In this document: positions 10,896-21,511 of the stretch, in pieces | How the letters are laid out: each line of letters starts with the position of its first letter | Position numbering within the stretch: position 1 is the stretch's first letter | Assembly: GCA_003254905.1 (NCBI GenBank) | Contig: QANU01098975.1 | Location: forward strand, 186,001 to 250,000 | Length of the DNA: 64,000 nt | DNA from: Nissolia schottii | Taxonomy: Eukaryota; Streptophyta; Magnoliopsida; Fabales; Fabaceae | Reading direction: 5' to 3' | Translations under genes and position numbers: made by a program | Notes under the pieces: model-generated | Told to the model about the DNA's origin: nothing | Database searches by the model: none | What the model saw: only the letters and a program-made list of their open reading frames with translations

Positions 10896-12517
10896 TGTGA
10901 ACTTCTCATACTTTATTAAACTAATGTGGCTTAATATAGAGTAGACCCTTAGTAGTTGTGATGGGAGGATTCACTAGCAAAACTAATCAAAGCGCAAAAT
11001 TTGTGATAAATAAGAATCTTATTTTTGTGACTGCCAAGAAGATGAACTGGCGTGAACAAAATGACTCAAATAGCTTATAAACAGGTTTTGTTTGATTGGA
11101 ATTAGAGTCATATCATTATGACAATTATTTTGAATAATTTTTCTTCTAAATTTGTGTTTAATATTTTGGGAAGGTTTTTAATAAGATCATTTTCTTGCTT
11201 TGGCCAGAGCTTTGTCAAGTTTTGGCGAACATAATGTAGGAAAAAAGGTTACCTGTGTTTTTAGGATGTACTTTTTATCCGAATTTAAGTTAAAACTTTA
11301 AGTTATATATTAAAATGCTACAAACCATTCATCGAAGAAAAATATTCTTAATACAACTTAATTCTTTTGTGTGCTCATAGTACTTTCTTCTAGTCTTACA
11401 AAATGTTGTTTTGGCAATTCCTCCTCTTTAGAAAAGTTCTTTAAGTAGTTTTCAAGAAATAATTTTATTCTTGCAGGGTCTTATCTTTGATCGCAAAAAT
11501 GAATCATTGATCTTATCAGCAATATTTGTAACGACATTTTTTCATCACTTGTTTGCTTAAAACTATTTCCCCCCGAAAATAACCAATAAGAAATATTGTG
11601 CATGTTAATAAACTACTCCTATATGAGGACTATCTGCAGTTTACTTAATTTTTTTTTGGAGGATAATTATTTTTTTTTACACGATATCAATTGGCTTGTG
11701 TCTAGTGACTAATAATTTGTTGACTTGTAGATACATTTAAAAGTGGGACAACATGCCTTATGATTTAAAGTAAAATAGCATTCTTTTTAAAACAAAATAA
11801 ATCTTTAAAAAATGTCTTTTTTGGTTCAAGATTCTCTACATAGATGGAATTGCATTTTTGTCTTTAATGATATTAGAATAGTACGTACATTTTAATGTTA
11901 TTAATCTTAATTTCTTTTGTACTTATTATCATTGATTGAAAAAAAAACGTTTTCCCAGCATAGCCAATAATAAATAACTAGCTAGCAAGTGGTTTTTGAA
12001 AATGTATAACTCGAAACTCGAATACTATATATTCTTTTGGCATTACATACGAAAAAGGATAAGGAAATAAAAGATTCCTCCCTAAACCAATGCTTACGAG
12101 CTGGCTGATCTTATATCACCCTAAAATAATGTACCCCTTTTTTAATTGACGTGATGAGCGTATGTACAACTCCAATATACAAGCTCAATTATATGAGTTT
12201 GTTGCAGATGTACTTAATTACTTAATATATATGACAATGATTCAGTGTTGACACTTTGAAAGATATACTGGACTAATATATACATCTATCTATCTATCTA
12301 TCTACATACATACATACATATTATACCAAATAAATTGATTATATAATGAGTTTGATTGTGTTGTGGCTTCAGTAAACGTAAAAAGTATCAAGTTGATTAA
12401 GTTTTATACAAAAGGAAGAGTATAGGTTGGCGATAACTCTTTTTTTTTTTTTTAGTATAGTTAACTTTAAATATGACATAATACTTAAACTTTGGATTAA
12501 ATTTGACTAAACACTCC
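10896..12517. other. Gene-free AT-rich region
   Basis: No open frame, RNA gene or recognisable repeat apart from a TATC/TACA microsatellite near 12281-12320. Confidence 0.5.
12281..12320. repeat. Microsatellite (ATCT)n then (ACAT)n
   Basis: Two adjoining tetranucleotide runs in gene-free DNA. Confidence 0.8.
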
Positions 12518-12525
12518 TCTCAAAC

Positions 12526-12840
12526 TAGGGCTGTCAAAATGGGCCTGACCCGTTTACTCACTTAAATGGGCGGGTTTTACATGCAAAAAATAGGCCCGCG
12601 AAAATTTGAAAAAAAATTGGACCGGCCCATTTAAGTCCGACCCGTTTGGCTCGCGGGCTAGCCCGTTTACCTGTGAATTTTTTTTAAAAAATTTTAAATA
12701 ACTTTTTTTGAATTTTTTTAAATTTTTTCAAAAAAATAAATGGGCTGGCGGGCGGCCCGTTTAGGCACGCAGGCCGACCATAAACGAGCCGGGCCTGAAA
12801 AATATGCATATTTTTTGCCCAGCCCGTTTTGACACCCCTA
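12526..12840. mobile_element. Non-autonomous hAT-type element (MITE), 315 bp
   Basis: The terminal inverted repeats are TAGGGCTGTCAAAATGGGC on the left and the complement of TAGGGGTGTCAAAACGGGC on the right (17 of 19 match). An exact 8-bp duplication, TCTCAAAC, flanks it at 12518-12525 and 12841-12848. The 8-bp duplication and TAGGG termini fit the hAT superfamily. There is no coding capacity; the inside is GC-rich near the ends (GGCCCG-type blocks) with an AT-rich centre. Confidence 0.88.
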
Positions 12841-13064
12841 TCTCAAACAAATCATATTAATAACCCTCTAAGATTGATATAGTGATGAGAAGTTTGGGTA
12901 ATATGCATAATATTTTAAGGGAGCATTTTGTACATTATCTTTAAGATTATTATGTAATTTATGTTACCTTTAAAAATATTACCACTTGTTAAATTGTTGA
13001 TAATGTTACATTGTTGTGTTTGATATGCACATGTTATGTAACTAAGAATTTATATTACATTGTT

Positions 13065-13066
<2 letters not shown>

Positions 13067-13094
<28 letters not shown>
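13067..13094. repeat. (AT)n microsatellite
   Basis: An uninterrupted AT run of 28 bases. Confidence 0.85.
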
Positions 13095-13097
<3 letters not shown>

Positions 13098-13402
13098 TAT
13101 ATAAAAGATTAAAAAGTAATATACATTACTTATTATTATTATTATTGTTGTTGTTGTTGTTGATATTGTTGTTATTACTATTATTACTTTTATAGGTCTT
13201 ACGTGGATACTCCATCAAATTCAAGGGTATTGATATCCTGTGGTTATGTATGACTAAGAACTAGTCATGTCCTACTAACTTTAGTTATTTATTATTTTAA
13301 ATTTAAAAATAAATCATGACCTTTGAAATATAAAGAGATGTCAATACCCTTATAAACACTAGAGTACCAAAGGAATAAACTACCTTTTTTTATTGTTATT
13401 AC

Positions 13403-13449
<47 letters not shown>
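13403..13449. repeat. (TTA)n microsatellite
   Basis: About 15 TTA units in a row, probably polymorphic. Confidence 0.85.
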
Positions 13450-13690
13450 TAAGATTTGGTAATCTAGATAGACACCTCCTATGGAGGTAATCTACGTTAC
13501 CACTATGGAGGCAATGTAAATTATCTGACAGGCAATCATGTCAATGTAGATTACCGTGTAATTTAAAAATTTAAAAGTTAGATATGGTAATCTAGATAGA
13601 TTTCCTTGTATTAAACGCCCCCTAAATTCAAACTTCATTGTGTCCATTATAATTTTTGAAAGTAAAAAAAATATATATATTAATACAAAT

Positions 13691-14003
13691 GGTTAAATGT
13701 GTTTTTAGTCCCTAAAAAATTATAAAATTTGTGTTTTATCCTTAAAATTTTTTTTATTACAAAATAGTCTTATAAATTTTTTTGATAGGATTTAGTTCCT
13801 ACTAGCAGTTAACGTACATCCACACAAAATTGACGCGTAACAATGATGTGATCAGTTTAACTATCACGTCAACCGCCCAACTAGATGGTAGAGACTAAAT
13901 TTTACCCAAAAAATTTATCAAAAATTATTTCCTAACAAATATTTTTTCAAAAATAAAATACAAAATTTATAATTTTTCAAAGACTAAAAACATATTTAAT
14001 CAT
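13691..14003. mobile_element. MITE-like element with long inverted ends
   Basis: The left end, GTTAAATGTGTTTTTAGTCC and about 25 bases beyond, matches the reverse complement of the right end (GATTAAATATGTTTTTAGTC) at roughly 80% over 45 bp. Copies starting 'TGTTTTTAGTCCCT' are abundant in legume genomes, from memory. No transposase and no certain target duplication were seen. Confidence 0.6.
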
Positions 14004-14337
14004 AACATAAATTATCCATTTAAGTTAAAAAATATTACAGTTTATATTTAACTTCAAAAAACTATATTTTAAAATATGATGTAACATCAAATTAAGTGAA
14101 AACTCTGAAATCAACTCAAAGTGTGACGTAATCTCAATCTTAACATATGCCAAATTTAATTTTCAAAATGCGATACTTGCCGTCGCCGAACGTTGTATCA
14201 CGATTTATTTTTAAAGAAAAAAGTTTAGTCTTGAAGAGCCCTCATAAAAGAACCAGGAGACTCATCTAAGAGAAGTGTGAATAGAGGAAATAGGTTAAAG
14301 TTGACTACTTAGACACTAACTCAAATGGGCAAAAGTT

Positions 14338-14465
14338 ATCTAAAGTGAGAATTCTTATTTTAAAAAATAAAGTGAGAAATTTTACCATTAAATCATTAAA
14401 GTGAGACTAATGACTCATTCTCACTTTAATTTCTCACTTTAATAATTTAATGGTGAGATCTCACG
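14338..14465. mobile_element. Foldback MITE containing AAAGTGAG motifs
   Basis: A short inverted repeat: a segment around ACCATTAAATCATTAAAGTGAG is followed by its near complement CTCACTTTAATAATTTAATGGT. It shares the AAAGTGAG...ATTA..ATCATT core with the foldback at 29449-29612, so the two may be one family. Confidence 0.55.
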
Positions 14466-14899
14466 GTTGAAATCCAACTCAAACCAAACCTATATTGTGT
14501 CAAAATGCATACCTCAAACTCGATCAAATTTTTGGGCCAGACCGAGACATAAAAGAATTGCGGGCAAGACGCCATTTGTCCAGACACGTGTCTCTCAACA
14601 CTTAGGTCCTACGGGCCCAGGCATTCGTTTTTTGGTCATGGGTCATGGGCTCGTTATTGCCTACTGCACTCTGCAGCCTGGGCTAGCTACAACATATAGC
14701 TAAAATTGACCCCAAAAAAAATCGTAGCCAACCCAGGCAACAATAGAAGGCCCGTATTCCACGCAGTTAGTTTCCTGCAGATGACCATGTCACTGATCAC
14801 TGTCACTGCATACTGTCGTTAATACAAAATTTATGCATTACATCATTGTTTTGAGGGATACAGTTTCTCACATGGATACTTTTTTTTCTTTTTTTCCTT

Positions 14900-16211
14900 C
14901 TATAAGTTTAATGCAATAGATGCCACGAATGAGAGCATGATCCATCCCAATATGAAGTATCCAACCAGTCTCGTAGGTCCGACATCCTCGGGTTCCTGTA
15001 ATGAGAAAAGTGAGTATTTCTTTTACTTTTATAAAAGATAATAATAATTTGGTTTTATATTAAAGTTTCGCGTACTGCTGTTACAAATTTACAATGTTAT
15101 TGCGGGGTGAAATATTCATCACATAAGAAAAGAGGCAACTTTATGATTTTGGAAACCAATGTATGATAATTATGCATCAATGCAATCACAACAACGGGAT
15201 ACGATACTTCTTCTTCTGGATACTTATATAAGTCGTTTTAACCAAACTAATACATCCTTAGATTAATACATTTAGCATTCAATTTATCAAAACAAAAGGA
15301 GTAATGGCTGAAACCTGTGGAGGAGGATCACCATTTGAGAGTTGTGTTGTGTCAACCTCATAGGGCCAAATGTATCTGTCTGCATTTTCTGCTCTGGCCA
15401 AGCTCCAATCATATATTCTTCTTTCATCTTGCGATGACAGAATGGTGTATGATTCCTATACAAATTATTAGCAAGTAAATCAAATCATCAAAATTGATCT
15501 CATTCTCATCTACCATAGGAAAAACTACATATTCCAATGTGAACAAATGCTTTATATATACTATATGCTGACTTTGAGAAGTTCCAATTTCTTATTGAGT
15601 TCCTCTTCCTCTAGACCTTGACTAATCAATTCTTGAACCTTGCTTTTGTACGCAACTAAAACCTGTCAAAACGCAGAGAGGTTAAAAATCTATGCATAAG
15701 TTGAAAACAAATTGGAGACCAAAGGTATTTTAATTTGTGACCTTGTCAAATGAACAATCTCTTGGAATGCCAAGCCTACCATAATGATCCGCGTCTGTAA
15801 TTGCTGCATTCTAAAACTACAACCCCTTCAATTAAATGCACCTTTTACACACATTAATTAATCATCAAGATATATACAACTATATAGTATAATGTAATAA
15901 CTTATTGTGTTTTGTACAATGGTACGTAGGTTGCAAGACTACTTACGTATGCCACGGAGAGCCCTTTCGACGTTGAGAGCAGAAATTAGAGATGGCGATT
16001 CTTTTGGAACTTCAATGGAACGCTCTGATTCCACCTCAGTGGCTGCGGTGTCCGCCGAGACGTCGCCGGAGCTTCTGATGCAAAGTCTCCGGGGTTTCAA
16101 GGTGAAAGCGATTGTGGTGTTTGAGATTAATCCAAATTTATGTGATTGTGTGGATGTGGGAATGTTGTTGCTAGGGATGCATACGGTGGCAGTGGTGGAA
16201 GACACAGCCAT
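14900..16211 (-). CDS. ndhU: NAD(P)H dehydrogenase-like complex subunit U, chloroplastic (NdhU)
   Basis: A nuclear gene for a small J-like membrane protein of the chloroplast NDH complex, which carries cyclic electron flow around photosystem I. The family (Arabidopsis CRRL) belongs to the ferredoxin-binding part at the thylakoid membrane. Five exons on the minus strand: 16211-15947, 15803-15742, 15662-15573, 15455-15315 and 14995-14900, giving 217 aa, close to the family length. Residues 1 to about 50 are rich in Ser and Thr and look like a transit peptide. The middle holds the J-like segment DHYGRLGIP, and a basic and acidic helix follows. The C-terminus has one membrane helix (GYFILGWIMLSFVASIAL). 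The classical HPD motif of true J proteins is not seen, as is usual for this subunit. The identification rests on remembered family features. Confidence 0.85.
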
Positions 16212-16446
16212 TGTCCTCAGATAATAAGCTTATTTTCTGTCACAGGCACTTAACAATTATGTCACTTTTGGACCTTATGTTCTATTATTAATTAATTTAT
16301 TTATTTTTTTAATAATTATCAAAATGAAATTTGCGTGGAAGCAGGATAAGGCAAGGGGGGTTCTGTGCCATTGAAGTGTTATCTGTTAGAGAGATCCACA
16401 TTAAATATTAACGATAAGTATATAAATTTTGGAGGCAATGTCAGCA

Positions 16447-16518
16447 GTCGTGGTAGTATAGTGGTGAGTATTCCCGCCTGTCACGCGGGTGACCCGGGTT
16501 CGATCCCCGGCAACGGCG
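16447..16518 (+). tRNA. tRNA-Asp(GUC): tRNA-Asp (anticodon GTC)
   Basis: A 72-nt cloverleaf with anticodon GTC at 16480-16482, a GC-rich anticodon stem (CCCGC/GCGGG), the T-arm GGTTCGATCCC and an A-box TAGTATAGTGG. There is no intron. A run of four T starts at 16521 and should end Pol III transcription. Position 6 is G where the usual plant gene has T, giving a G-A mismatch in the acceptor stem. The gene could still work, or it could be an early pseudogene. Confidence 0.93.
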
Positions 16519-16524
16519 TGTTTT

Positions 16525-18230
16525 ATTTTTATTTTTTTTTCATTTTTGGTTTTATTTTCAGACCTCATTTGAGGTGAGCATTTTGGTCGCTTTTCTACTC
16601 ATAAATTATAATTAGTTATCACGTGTTTAATCCTTGGGTTGGTTGTCTCTTCACTCATAATGATCTTCTTTCTTAACGAAGCATAAATATATTATAGCCT
16701 TAACAGTTGGAGAGACCTTTGTTTAATTCTATAAACTTTATATCTAATTTCTTATCAAACATCACAGCAACCATGTTTCTTTTCTAGATGCTTTTAGATT
16801 TAGAACATCTACATTTCATCAATTTGGCTTAGGTGCTGATACCAAGCAGGCAAACGCTGGGAATTTTTCTGCTGATTAATATTTTTTTTATTTTTTTAAA
16901 AATAATTATTCATTTATAAAATGATTATTTTTTACTATATTATTATTAATAATAAAAATGATTCATTTATAAAAAATAATTATTTCGTACTAAATATTTT
17001 TTTAAAAAATTATTCATTTATAAATTTTGATATATATATATATATATATTATAATATTCTATAAATTTTATATCATAAATATATATTATAAATATATTAA
17101 ATTTTAATAAATATGATTTATAAACAAATAAATAAGAAAGAGAGAATTATATAAAATTTAATGAGAAGAGAGAAGTTTATTGAGTTTGGAATTGATAATT
17201 CTTAAGGTATGAGCTAAGAATTGAGATGAACTCATCTTAGTTATTTTTCAATTTCATAGAATTCGTTTGTGGAATTCTAATTCTAATTCTATATGTTACG
17301 GCAAACACAAAAATTGAAATTGAGATGTCCAATTCCAAGCTTTATTTCCAATGTCAATTTCTGATATCAAAGGCACAGTTACTCATTTTTTTCAATTACA
17401 TACAAAATTTTCATTTCTTTCAAAGTAAAGTATTTTATGAATATATTGATTCATCTTTTTTGTATTTAAAAAAAACATGTGAACACTTCCATTGGAGAGA
17501 AAAGTGACACTATTAATCTCCATTAGTTTTTTATCATACAAATTTTACAAAATTGTACTTAAAGCATTAGTGAACCCACAAAAGAAATTAAAGTTAATCC
17601 CCTCCATTAAGTGCTCTTGAATAGACAAAATTTGGCAAGTCATTCATAACCTATAATAGATTCACCATAAACCCTATTCTCTACCACTCTACCTCTAACT
17701 AGACTATAACAGTTTTCAATGACAAAATTTAACTTTGCGAGCCAACTTTAGGATCTGTGGTGAGATGAACACGCTAATCTGTCTACGCGTCACTATTATT
17801 TTGGTTAAACATTACACAACCAGCCTTGAAAGAAGACTATGTTGCCTTTTGAGAAAGAGTTGTTTCACCAAATTCCTTACAGAAATGCCTGTATGCCAAG
17901 GACTTCATCGTTGCAAGTGACAAGCAGAATTATATAAAAGCATTAATGGAATTAACTATGCTTTGATAAATCATGTTTACCCTCTCATGTTCCAAGCAAC
18001 TAATGGTGTTAGTAAGGCACACTCTGCCTGAGCAATCGGCAACACCCTTACCACGCAAACATTTTGCATCAATTTTTTTTTCTTTTTTATCAAAATCACT
18101 AACATCTAAAAGTTATTGGAGTTCAACTAATTTAATGTTGACCTAAGTAAATATTCTTTCAACACCAATTTATTTCATACACAATACCTGAAATCAAAAC
18201 CCTTCTTGTGTTGATGCATCTGACATTTCA
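16525..18230. other. Gene-free AT-rich region
   Basis: Very AT-rich with a short TA run near 17031-17049. No coding pattern or RNA gene is seen. Confidence 0.5.
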
Positions 18231-19170
18231 GGCATCAAGGATTATGCAGAATCAAACAGAGCCTCTCCCATCCCTTCCACCTATTAGTCCCTCACGGAAC
18301 CCCGTGATGATGTTGCGGTCGAGAAATTTGCAACCTCAATCCCAGTCATTGACTTCTCTTCACTCACCTCACGTGACCCTCTCTTCCTTGTAACTAACTA
18401 ACTAACTAGATTCATGAGTAATTTTATTCACGAATTCTATCTAAGTAACTCTTACCGTCAATTTTACTCATACCAAACACACGCTGAGAGTAACAATAGA
18501 TTAAAAAATAAAAAAAATAAAAAAAGTGGGATTAGCTCAAGGTCATGACACTTCCCTCCAAGTTTCAAGTACGTACACACGCTCTTCATACATTACTGTT
18601 AGTACTAATAATCACTCTTGACTTTTACATTTAATATATTTAGATATAATTTACCTTTAAGTGCATTGAATTTTTTAAAGGTCAAAATGGCGATTGTTAA
18701 GAAATAATTTCCTTATTGTATTGTCTTCTATTATTATTTCCATTATTTATTATTATTGTATTGCACACTATATATACATCAATACATCTCTCTCACAAGT
18801 GTGGTGAGATTATTCTCTCTTATAGCGATTAATATTAGACGAAGTGAATATTAAGTATTAACTTGTCATTGTAACTTAATAGTGATTATCAATTTTTGTT
18901 TTTGGTTTGTGGAGGGAGGTTGCATTTGAGTATAGTGGAAAAATCAAAGGTGTGGCAAGGAAGTTGCTTGAAGGAATATCTAATAGCTTGGGGATGGAGC
19001 TGAATTCCATAGTAGAGTCGACAGGTTTTGACTCTGGCTTGCAAATCTTTGGAGTGAACTTGTACCCACCGTGTCTGCAGCCGGAGGGCTTCAGGTCAAC
19101 CACTATGACAAATGGGTCAACGTCACACTGGGGATCAACTTGAGGTCAATCACTCCCACTCTTCTAATTG
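18231..19170 (+). pseudogene. 2-oxoglutarate/Fe(II)-dependent dioxygenase pseudogene
   Basis: Two pieces of a plant DOXC-type dioxygenase lie in order. The first (18231-18393) reads like the N-terminus, with ASPIPSTY and IPVIDFSSLTS, and has an in-frame stop (TAG near 18285). The second (about 18907-19140) carries the region before the jelly roll, LLEGISNSLGMEL and then GVNLYPPCLQPE. It then jumps directly to GLQVNHYDKWVNV-like sequence in another frame. The segment with the first iron ligands (HxD) and the second histidine are missing. The 0.5 kb between the pieces may be a former intron. It is a dead copy; members of this family oxidise flavonoids, hormones and other small molecules. Confidence 0.75.
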
Positions 19171-19976
19171 TTGCAATGTTTAGCCAATACACTAATGCTT
19201 CATGCCCTTTACTTTAGTATCCTAATCATCTCTAATCATAAATTCGTCAAAATTTCATTGATTTTTAAGAGATTATTAGACTTACAGTTAAAACTCTCAA
19301 ATATTACTCTTGACCAATATCAACTGTTTCTTAATATTAATCTTATTTGTGTATCAAAACCTAAGTAGCACTCACACGAATATGGCCACGAACACGGAAC
19401 ATGACACAGGAGACAAGAGCACACTAATTTTAAAAGATTTAGAACACAGACACAACATACATATACATGTGTATGAGTGTGTACGTATGTATGTATAAAA
19501 TTTCAAGATTTCTAATAATATTTAATATTTTCATTTGTGTTAAACTATAATTTTTTAATGCATTATAAATCCATTTCTTATTATATAGAGTATTCTAAAT
19601 AGTTTCATGTGTAATACAGACTAATTTTTTAAAGATCTATATAATTGTGAATTATTTAGTATTTAAAATACTTTTTTTCTCAGACACAGGCTAGACACAA
19701 CCCGAAAAACTTTCGGATATAACCTGGGCACACATGAACAAGACAAATCATAAGCTTTTTCATTTTAACACTTTCAAGCACGTGGGATACGAGTGTCGGA
19801 TGAGTGTACTCAAGTGTTGGTGTTTGCAGTGTGTCGAACACGCAAAGACACGAATCTTGCAAAGTTTTCGTGCTTCCTAGATCAAAACTAAATATCAAAG
19901 AAAGGACTAACATTATTTGTATTATTTGTACGTGAAAGGACATGGATGTTCCTTAAATATTGACACTCTCAATCGA
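19171..19976. other. Gene-free region with GACACGAA-type repeat remnants
   Basis: The ends near 19360 (CTAAGTAGCACTCACACGAA) and 19880 (complement CTAGGAAGCACGAAAACTTT) look loosely inverted, with ACACGA-rich DNA inside. It may be an old transposon; this is weak. Confidence 0.3.
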
Positions 19977-20290
19977 TGTTAATGAGATTTATGAGATAAC
20001 AAGTTATTTGGATCAAACCATAATGAATTAGGATCAAATCATAATGATCATGCAACATCAATTTGTGTAGTCTAGACGTAATCTTAGGAGCTTTATTAGG
20101 AAAATCAATCACGTAATTATAGGAGTTTTATTAGGAGAATCAATTTGTATAGCCCAGTCTTAGGAGTTTTTGTTGTAACTTTTTGGTATATATTTGTACC
20201 TTGACAAAGCATGAAATACAGAACAAAATTATTCTGTCATAAAATCCTTTATGGTATCAGAGCCAGGTTCTAAGAGTGGCTTGGACTTGA
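19977..20290 (+). mobile_element. Copia LTR remnant with primer-binding site
   Basis: About 275 bp of LTR-like DNA, starting TGTTAATGAG and containing TATATTTG before the R-like region, is followed at 20252 by TGGTATCAGAGCCAGG. This is the classic initiator-Met tRNA binding site. Nothing recognisable of gag or pol follows, so it is the truncated left end of an old copia element. Confidence 0.6.
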
Positions 20291-21511
20291 TTCGCCTTAG
20301 TTGATGCTCAAAACTGATACATACATACACATACATGTATATATGTGTGTGTATTCATGTCTACTAGTCCTTTGAAGGATATATATGTATATGATGTTGT
20401 TGCTGCTTGATAATGTTGATGTATTGGTGTGTGATCACTGATGTGTGAGAAGAAACTGAGAATGTTCCTAATTCTTGTAAAATGCAAGGAAAAATGTCTC
20501 TTCAAATTATTACATTTAATGTCGGTGACTCATAATATTTCTAAACTGTTGAGTATTGTCAAATTTAATCTTTATCAACATTGAGAGGAGCCCAAAATTA
20601 AACTCGGAGGTTAAGCAAGACACCGCAATAGCACGTCCCCTCACTTACATAACTTTTACTTAGGTTATCATTAACTATTACGAAATTATTACTTGCATTT
20701 GAAACCACAAAATTTGATTTCCATCTTTTCATATTATTTTTTCACGTAGTAAGATCATGTTAAACTTCTCGCGATCAGTATTTTAATTGCTTATGTTATA
20801 CATGAGTCTTACATTCTCAATAAATAATAAAAAATTAAGTATGACATTATAAGATGATCCATTTCGTAAAACCACCATCCGATCTAAGCCGGCTGATGCA
20901 TGAGCCACATGAAATGGGCAGAATAAGTTGTGAGGTACAAAGTGCAGAGTTTTTGATGACGTGGCAATTGTAGGTTGTCCTACTTGGCATATGCTCTACC
21001 AAGTAGTGATGGGGGATAAGGTTGTCACTTTCACTCATATGCTTACATTGACAATGCTTGTTATGATTCATTTATTTATTTTGGGTTATGAAAATTACTT
21101 GCTGTATGTTGCTTAAAGTAAGAACACGAAGAATAGTGCTCTGTGATGCAAGTACTTTCCAGGAAAACCAGTGCAATCGAGGTGGAAGAGGCCAAGAAAA
21201 AAATCATATAAAATCAAAATATGACAGGAAAAAGAGAACAACCGTGGGACAAAATTTTACATTTGATCCACTTGAAGGTTAGTATTGTCATCCATCCATA
21301 ACACTCCTGACCTCATGATTCCATACAAAAAGTATGAAGACTTGTTAATACTGTCTGTTAAAGGCACAGCACTTGTAACTAAAGCACCACTCCACAACAA
21401 TCATGAAGCAAATCAACCAAACAGAATGTCTGAGAAAGAAATTTGACCGATCAGAGAAGGAGAGGAGGGACGTGGTTGCAGTTGCATTACTTGCATAGCA
21501 TTGAGATAGAG
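20291..21511. other. Gene-free region downstream of the MSL gene
   Basis: No supported coding region. The part nearest 21511 is probably the 3' UTR of the minus-strand channel gene. Confidence 0.5.

Larger units (their letters stand above)
12919..13622. mobile_element. Possible PIF/Harbinger-type (Tourist-like) MITE with internal microsatellites
   Basis: The left end GGGAGCATTTTGTAC and the complement of the right end GGGGGCGTTTAATAC match at about 11 of 15 sites. A TAA trinucleotide flanks both ends (12916-12918 and 13623-13625). These are Tourist-like hallmarks. The interior holds AT and TTA microsatellites and two copies of GGTAATCTAGATAGA. At 0.7 kb it is long for a MITE and may be composite. 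Confidence 0.5.

Noticed and set aside
13403-13449. Regular short repeats considered as a CRISPR-like array
   Set aside because: A plain trinucleotide microsatellite in plant DNA, with no spacers.
14467-14703. 78-codon frame with GC-richer composition
   Set aside because: No family resemblance and no splice or promoter context; it overlaps repeat-rich DNA.
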